Assembly: GCA_012513725.1 (NCBI GenBank)
Contig: JAAZBQ010000488.1
Coordinates: 1-6,405 of the forward strand
Reading direction: 5' to 3'
Source: Chloroflexota bacterium
GTDB taxonomy: Bacteria > Chloroflexota > Anaerolineae > UBA1429
Length of the DNA stretch: 6,405 nt
The notes below the pieces were generated by a model. That model was not told the origin of the DNA. It did no database searches and saw only the letters and a list, made by a program, of their open reading frames with translations. Shown piece after piece: positions 4,042 through 6,405 of this stretch. A program made the position numbers and the translations under genes. Position 1 is the stretch's first letter, and every line of letters starts with the position of its first letter.

Positions 4042-5790
4042 TTGTCTAGCTCGCTGAAACCACTCGTCAAGTACCTAAAGCCGTACTGGCGCTGGGCCCT
4101 CCTGGCGCCGCTTTTGATGATGTTCGAAGTCGCCATGGACCTCATGCAGCCCCGCCTGTTGCAGCGCATCGTCGACGAGGGGATCACGCCGATCAATATG
4201 CCGGTAGTGATCCAGACGGGCGGGCTGATGATCGGGCTGGCGATGCTGGGCTGGTTCGGCGGCGCGGGCAACGGCTTTTTCGCCACCAAGGCCGCCCAGG
4301 GGTTTGCGGCGGATCTCCGCGGCGCCCTGTTCCGCCACGTGCAGACCCTCTCGTTCGCCAACCTGGATCGCCTGGAGACCGGCCAACTGGTCACTCGCCT
4401 GACCAACGACGTCAACCACGTGCAGGAAGCGGTGATGACCCTCCTGCGCATCCTGATCCGCGCGCCCCTCCTGATGCTCGGCGGGCTGGCGATGGCGGTG
4501 CTCACCGCGCCCCAGCTGGCCTGGATCCCCCTGTCCCTCATGCCCATCCTCCTGCTGGTCGTGATCTGGCTGGTACGCCGGGCGACGCCGATGTTCGGCC
4601 AGGTGCAGGCCCGCCTCGACGACGTGAACCAGGTGATGGAGGAGAACCTGTCGGGGGTCCGGGTCATCAAGGCCTTTGTGCGCAAGGCCTACGAGGTGCT
4701 GCGCTTTGGCCGCACCAACGAGAACCTGGTGGTCATCACCATCCGGGCCATGCGCGTCATGGCGCTGATGCACCCGTCCATGATCGTCATCCTAAACGCG
4801 GGGATCGTCTGCGTGATCTGGTTCGGCGGCGTGCGCGTGGCCGAGGGCTCCATGCAGGTGGGCCAGATCCTGGCCTTTGTGAACTATCTCCTGCAGACCC
4901 TCTTTTCGCTGGTGATGGTCAGCATGCTCACCGTCCGGGTGGCCCGGGCCAACGCCTCGGCCGAACGCATCGCCGAGGTGCTCCGGGCGCATCCGGAAGT
5001 GCAGAACCAGCCGGACGCCCTGCGCAACGTGAGCCTGGATGGGCGCGTGGCCTTTGAGGACGTGACCTTTTCCTACCACGGCAGCGGCGGAGCCCCCGTC
5101 CTGCACGACGTGTCCTTTGCGGTGCAGCCCGGGCAGACGGTCGCCCTCCTGGGAGCCACCGGCAGCGGCAAGTCGAGCCTCGTGCACCTTATCCCCCGCT
5201 TCTACGACCCCGACAAGGGGCGGGTCACGGTGGGCGGTTATGACGTGCGCGACCTGGATCTCCACACGTTGCGGCGCTCCATCGGCATCGCCACCCAGGA
5301 GACGGTGCTGTTCAGCGGCACCGTCCGCGACAACATCCGCTACGGGCGCCCCGAGGCGAGCGATGAGGAGGTCGTCGCGGCGGCCAAGGTCGCTCAGGCC
5401 CACGATTTCATCACGTCCTTCCCGGAGGGCTATGACACCGTGGTCGGCCAGCGAGGCGTGAACCTCTCCGGCGGGCAAAAGCAGCGCCTGGCCATCGCCC
5501 GGGCACTCCTGGTGGATCCGCCGGTGCTGATCCTCGACGACTCGACCTCCTCGGTGGACGTCGAAACAGAAACCCGCATCCAGGACGCGCTGCGCGACAT
5601 CCGCACCGACCGCACCTGCATCATGATTGCCCAGCGGATCAGCACGGTGCTGAACGCCGATCAGATCCTCGTACAGGACGAGGGCCGGATCGTGGCGAGC
5701 GGGACGCATCGAGAGTTGCTGGCCACCAGCCCGTTGTACCAGGACATTTACGAGTCGCAACTCGGTGAAGGAGATAGCGCTAATGGCTGA
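4042..5790 (+). CDS. ABC exporter half-transporter, degenerate-site subunit (multidrug type)
   Basis: This is a 582-residue inner-membrane half-transporter with six predicted membrane helices (about residues 14-37, 58-80, 135-155, 158-178, 245-265 and 275-300) and a C-terminal ATPase domain (about 335-575). Visible motifs are the A-loop Tyr346, Walker A GATGSGKSS (371-379, Lys377), Q-loop Gln419, signature LSGGQ (475-479), and Walker B LILDD with D-loop SSVD (503-506). The residue after the Walker B Asp is Asp500 instead of the catalytic Glu, and the H-loop has Gln531 (IAQRIS) instead of His. These changes are the hallmark of the degenerate-site subunit of heterodimeric exporters such as TM287 or BmrC. 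It should pair with the next gene's product to export hydrophobic drugs or lipids; the substrate is unknown. The start is TTG, set by AGGAGG. Its end overlaps the next gene by 8 nt, which indicates translational coupling. Confidence 0.95.
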   Translation: MSSSLKPLVKYLKPYWRWALLAPLLMMFEVAMDLMQPRLLQRIVDEGITPINMPVVIQTGGLMIGLAMLGWFGGAGNGFFATKAAQGFAADLRGALFRHVQTLSFANLDRLETGQLVTRLTNDVNHVQEAVMTLLRILIRAPLLMLGGLAMAVLTAPQLAWIPLSLMPILLLVVIWLVRRATPMFGQVQARLDDVNQVMEENLSGVRVIKAFVRKAYEVLRFGRTNENLVVITIRAMRVMALMHPSMIVILNAGIVCVIWFGGVRVAEGSMQVGQILAFVNYLLQTLFSLVMVSMLTVRVARANASAERIAEVLRAHPEVQNQPDALRNVSLDGRVAFEDVTFSYHGSGGAPVLHDVSFAVQPGQTVALLGATGSGKSSLVHLIPRFYDPDKGRVTVGGYDVRDLDLHTLRRSIGIATQETVLFSGTVRDNIRYGRPEASDEEVVAAAKVAQAHDFITSFPEGYDTVVGQRGVNLSGGQKQRLAIARALLVDPPVLILDDSTSSVDVETETRIQDALRDIRTDRTCIMIAQRISTVLNADQILVQDEGRIVASGTHRELLATSPLYQDIYESQLGEGDSANG

Positions 5791-6405
5791 GAGTCGCGCG
5801 AGTACGGCGAGAGGCAGAGGAGCGCCACCGGCGGGAGGGCCGAGACCCGGCCGGCCGGGCGGCCACGGTCGGTTCGCCGAGGTCGTGCACGCACGGGATG
5901 CGCGGGGCACCCTGTGGCGCCTGGTGGGTTATGTGGGCGCGCAGCGGGCCACGCTCCTCGGCACGATAGGCCTGGTCATCGTCACCTCGCTGCTGGGCCT
6001 GGCCGGGCCCTTTTTGCTGGGGCGGGCCATCGATACGTACATCCCCGCCGGCGACCTCCAGGGCCTGGCGCGTCTCGCGGCGCTCATGATGGCCCTCTAC
6101 GTCGTAGATGCGGCCGCAGCCTGGCTGCAGTCGTACCTGATGGCGGCAGTGGCCCAATACACCGTCCGCGACCTGCGCCGCGACCTGTTCGAGCACCTGC
6201 AGGACCTGCCGCTGCGCTACTTTGACCAGCGCCCCCACGGCGAACTGATGAGCCGCCTGACCAACGACGTCGAGAACGTGTCGATGATCCTGTCGACCGG
6301 CACCTCGCAACTGATCGCCAGCATCGTGATGCTGATCGGCGTGGTGGCGGTCATGTTCGCGCTGAACTGGCCGATGGCGCTGGTGACCCTGGGCGTGGTG
6401 CCGCT
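5783..6405 (+). CDS. ABC exporter half-transporter, second subunit (N-terminal part)
   Basis: The gene is open to the window edge: 207 complete codons are visible and no stop. The ATG at 5783 lies within the last codons of the upstream subunit (8-nt overlap) and follows AAGGAG (5768-5773) by 9 nt. Residues 1-30 form a soluble Arg/Gly/Pro-rich tail (19 of 30 residues). The following RDARGTLWRLVGYV segment is the elbow helix typical of ABC exporters. Membrane helices fall at about 56-80 and 95-120, then the intracellular coupling region LPLRYFDQRPHGELMSRLTNDVENV begins near residue 142, and a third helix starts near 175. The ATPase domain is outside the window. Given the degenerate site in its partner, this subunit is expected to carry the intact catalytic Glu and His and perhaps an altered signature motif, as in TM288 or BmrD. 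That expectation is inferred. Confidence 0.92.
   Translation, partial: MAESRASTARGRGAPPAGGPRPGRPGGHGRFAEVVHARDARGTLWRLVGYVGAQRATLLGTIGLVIVTSLLGLAGPFLLGRAIDTYIPAGDLQGLARLAALMMALYVVDAAAAWLQSYLMAAVAQYTVRDLRRDLFEHLQDLPLRYFDQRPHGELMSRLTNDVENVSMILSTGTSQLIASIVMLIGVVAVMFALNWPMALVTLGVVP

Noticed and set aside
3591..4685. Minus-strand open frame of 364 codons across marR and the ABC gene
   Set aside because: It is Arg/Ser-rich with no motifs, and it lies opposite clear MarR and ABC membrane-domain coding sequence.
4792..5910. Minus-strand open frame of 372 codons opposite the ATPase domain
   Set aside because: It is His/Val/Ala-rich, as expected from the antisense of GC-rich coding DNA. Walker and signature motifs are on the other strand.

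Overview
This is a high-GC bacterial window with tightly packed genes. It looks like a member of the Chloroflexota or a similar environmental, often anaerobic, lineage. That placement is an inference from three things: two divergent URO-D/corrinoid-methyltransferase-fold proteins, a DOMON lipoprotein with an EEPT-rich linker, and a marR/heterodimeric ABC exporter operon. No rRNA, tRNA, CRISPR array or mobile element is visible.

Left part (1-1982). The window opens in the last 59 codons of a plus-strand URO-D-superfamily gene. A 13-bp perfect hairpin follows and can stop transcription from both sides. Facing it is a three-gene minus-strand operon, read from right to left: a DOMON-domain lipoprotein (GTG start, strong ribosome binding site), then 11 nt later a Crp/Fnr-family regulator, then 39 nt later a very small cysteine-rich ferredoxin-like protein. 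The set combines a candidate extracytoplasmic heme protein, a transcription factor and an iron-sulfur protein, which suggests redox or nitrosative sensing; this is inferred.

Middle part (1983-3533). A 303-bp divergent promoter region separates the lipoprotein operon from a second, full-length URO-D-superfamily gene on the plus strand. It holds a good minus-strand promoter, an extended -10 element for the plus-strand gene, and an inverted repeat (GGAACG-N6-CGTTCC) with the arm and spacer geometry of Crp/Fnr operators, centred about 41 bp upstream of the predicted plus-strand start. The divergently encoded Crp-like protein is the obvious candidate ligand. The gap after the URO-D gene carries a short array of GAAT units 9-11 bp apart and then a strong promoter.

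Right part (3451-6405). This is a classic marR-ABC-ABC efflux operon. The promoter is followed at once by a palindromic operator that would cover the transcription start, then marR, a half-transporter starting at TTG, and a second half-transporter that overlaps it by 8 nt and runs off the window. The first half-transporter has Asp for the catalytic Glu after Walker B and Gln for the H-loop His, so the pair is most likely an asymmetric heterodimeric multidrug exporter of the BmrCD/LmrCD/TM287-288 type, repressed by the MarR protein.
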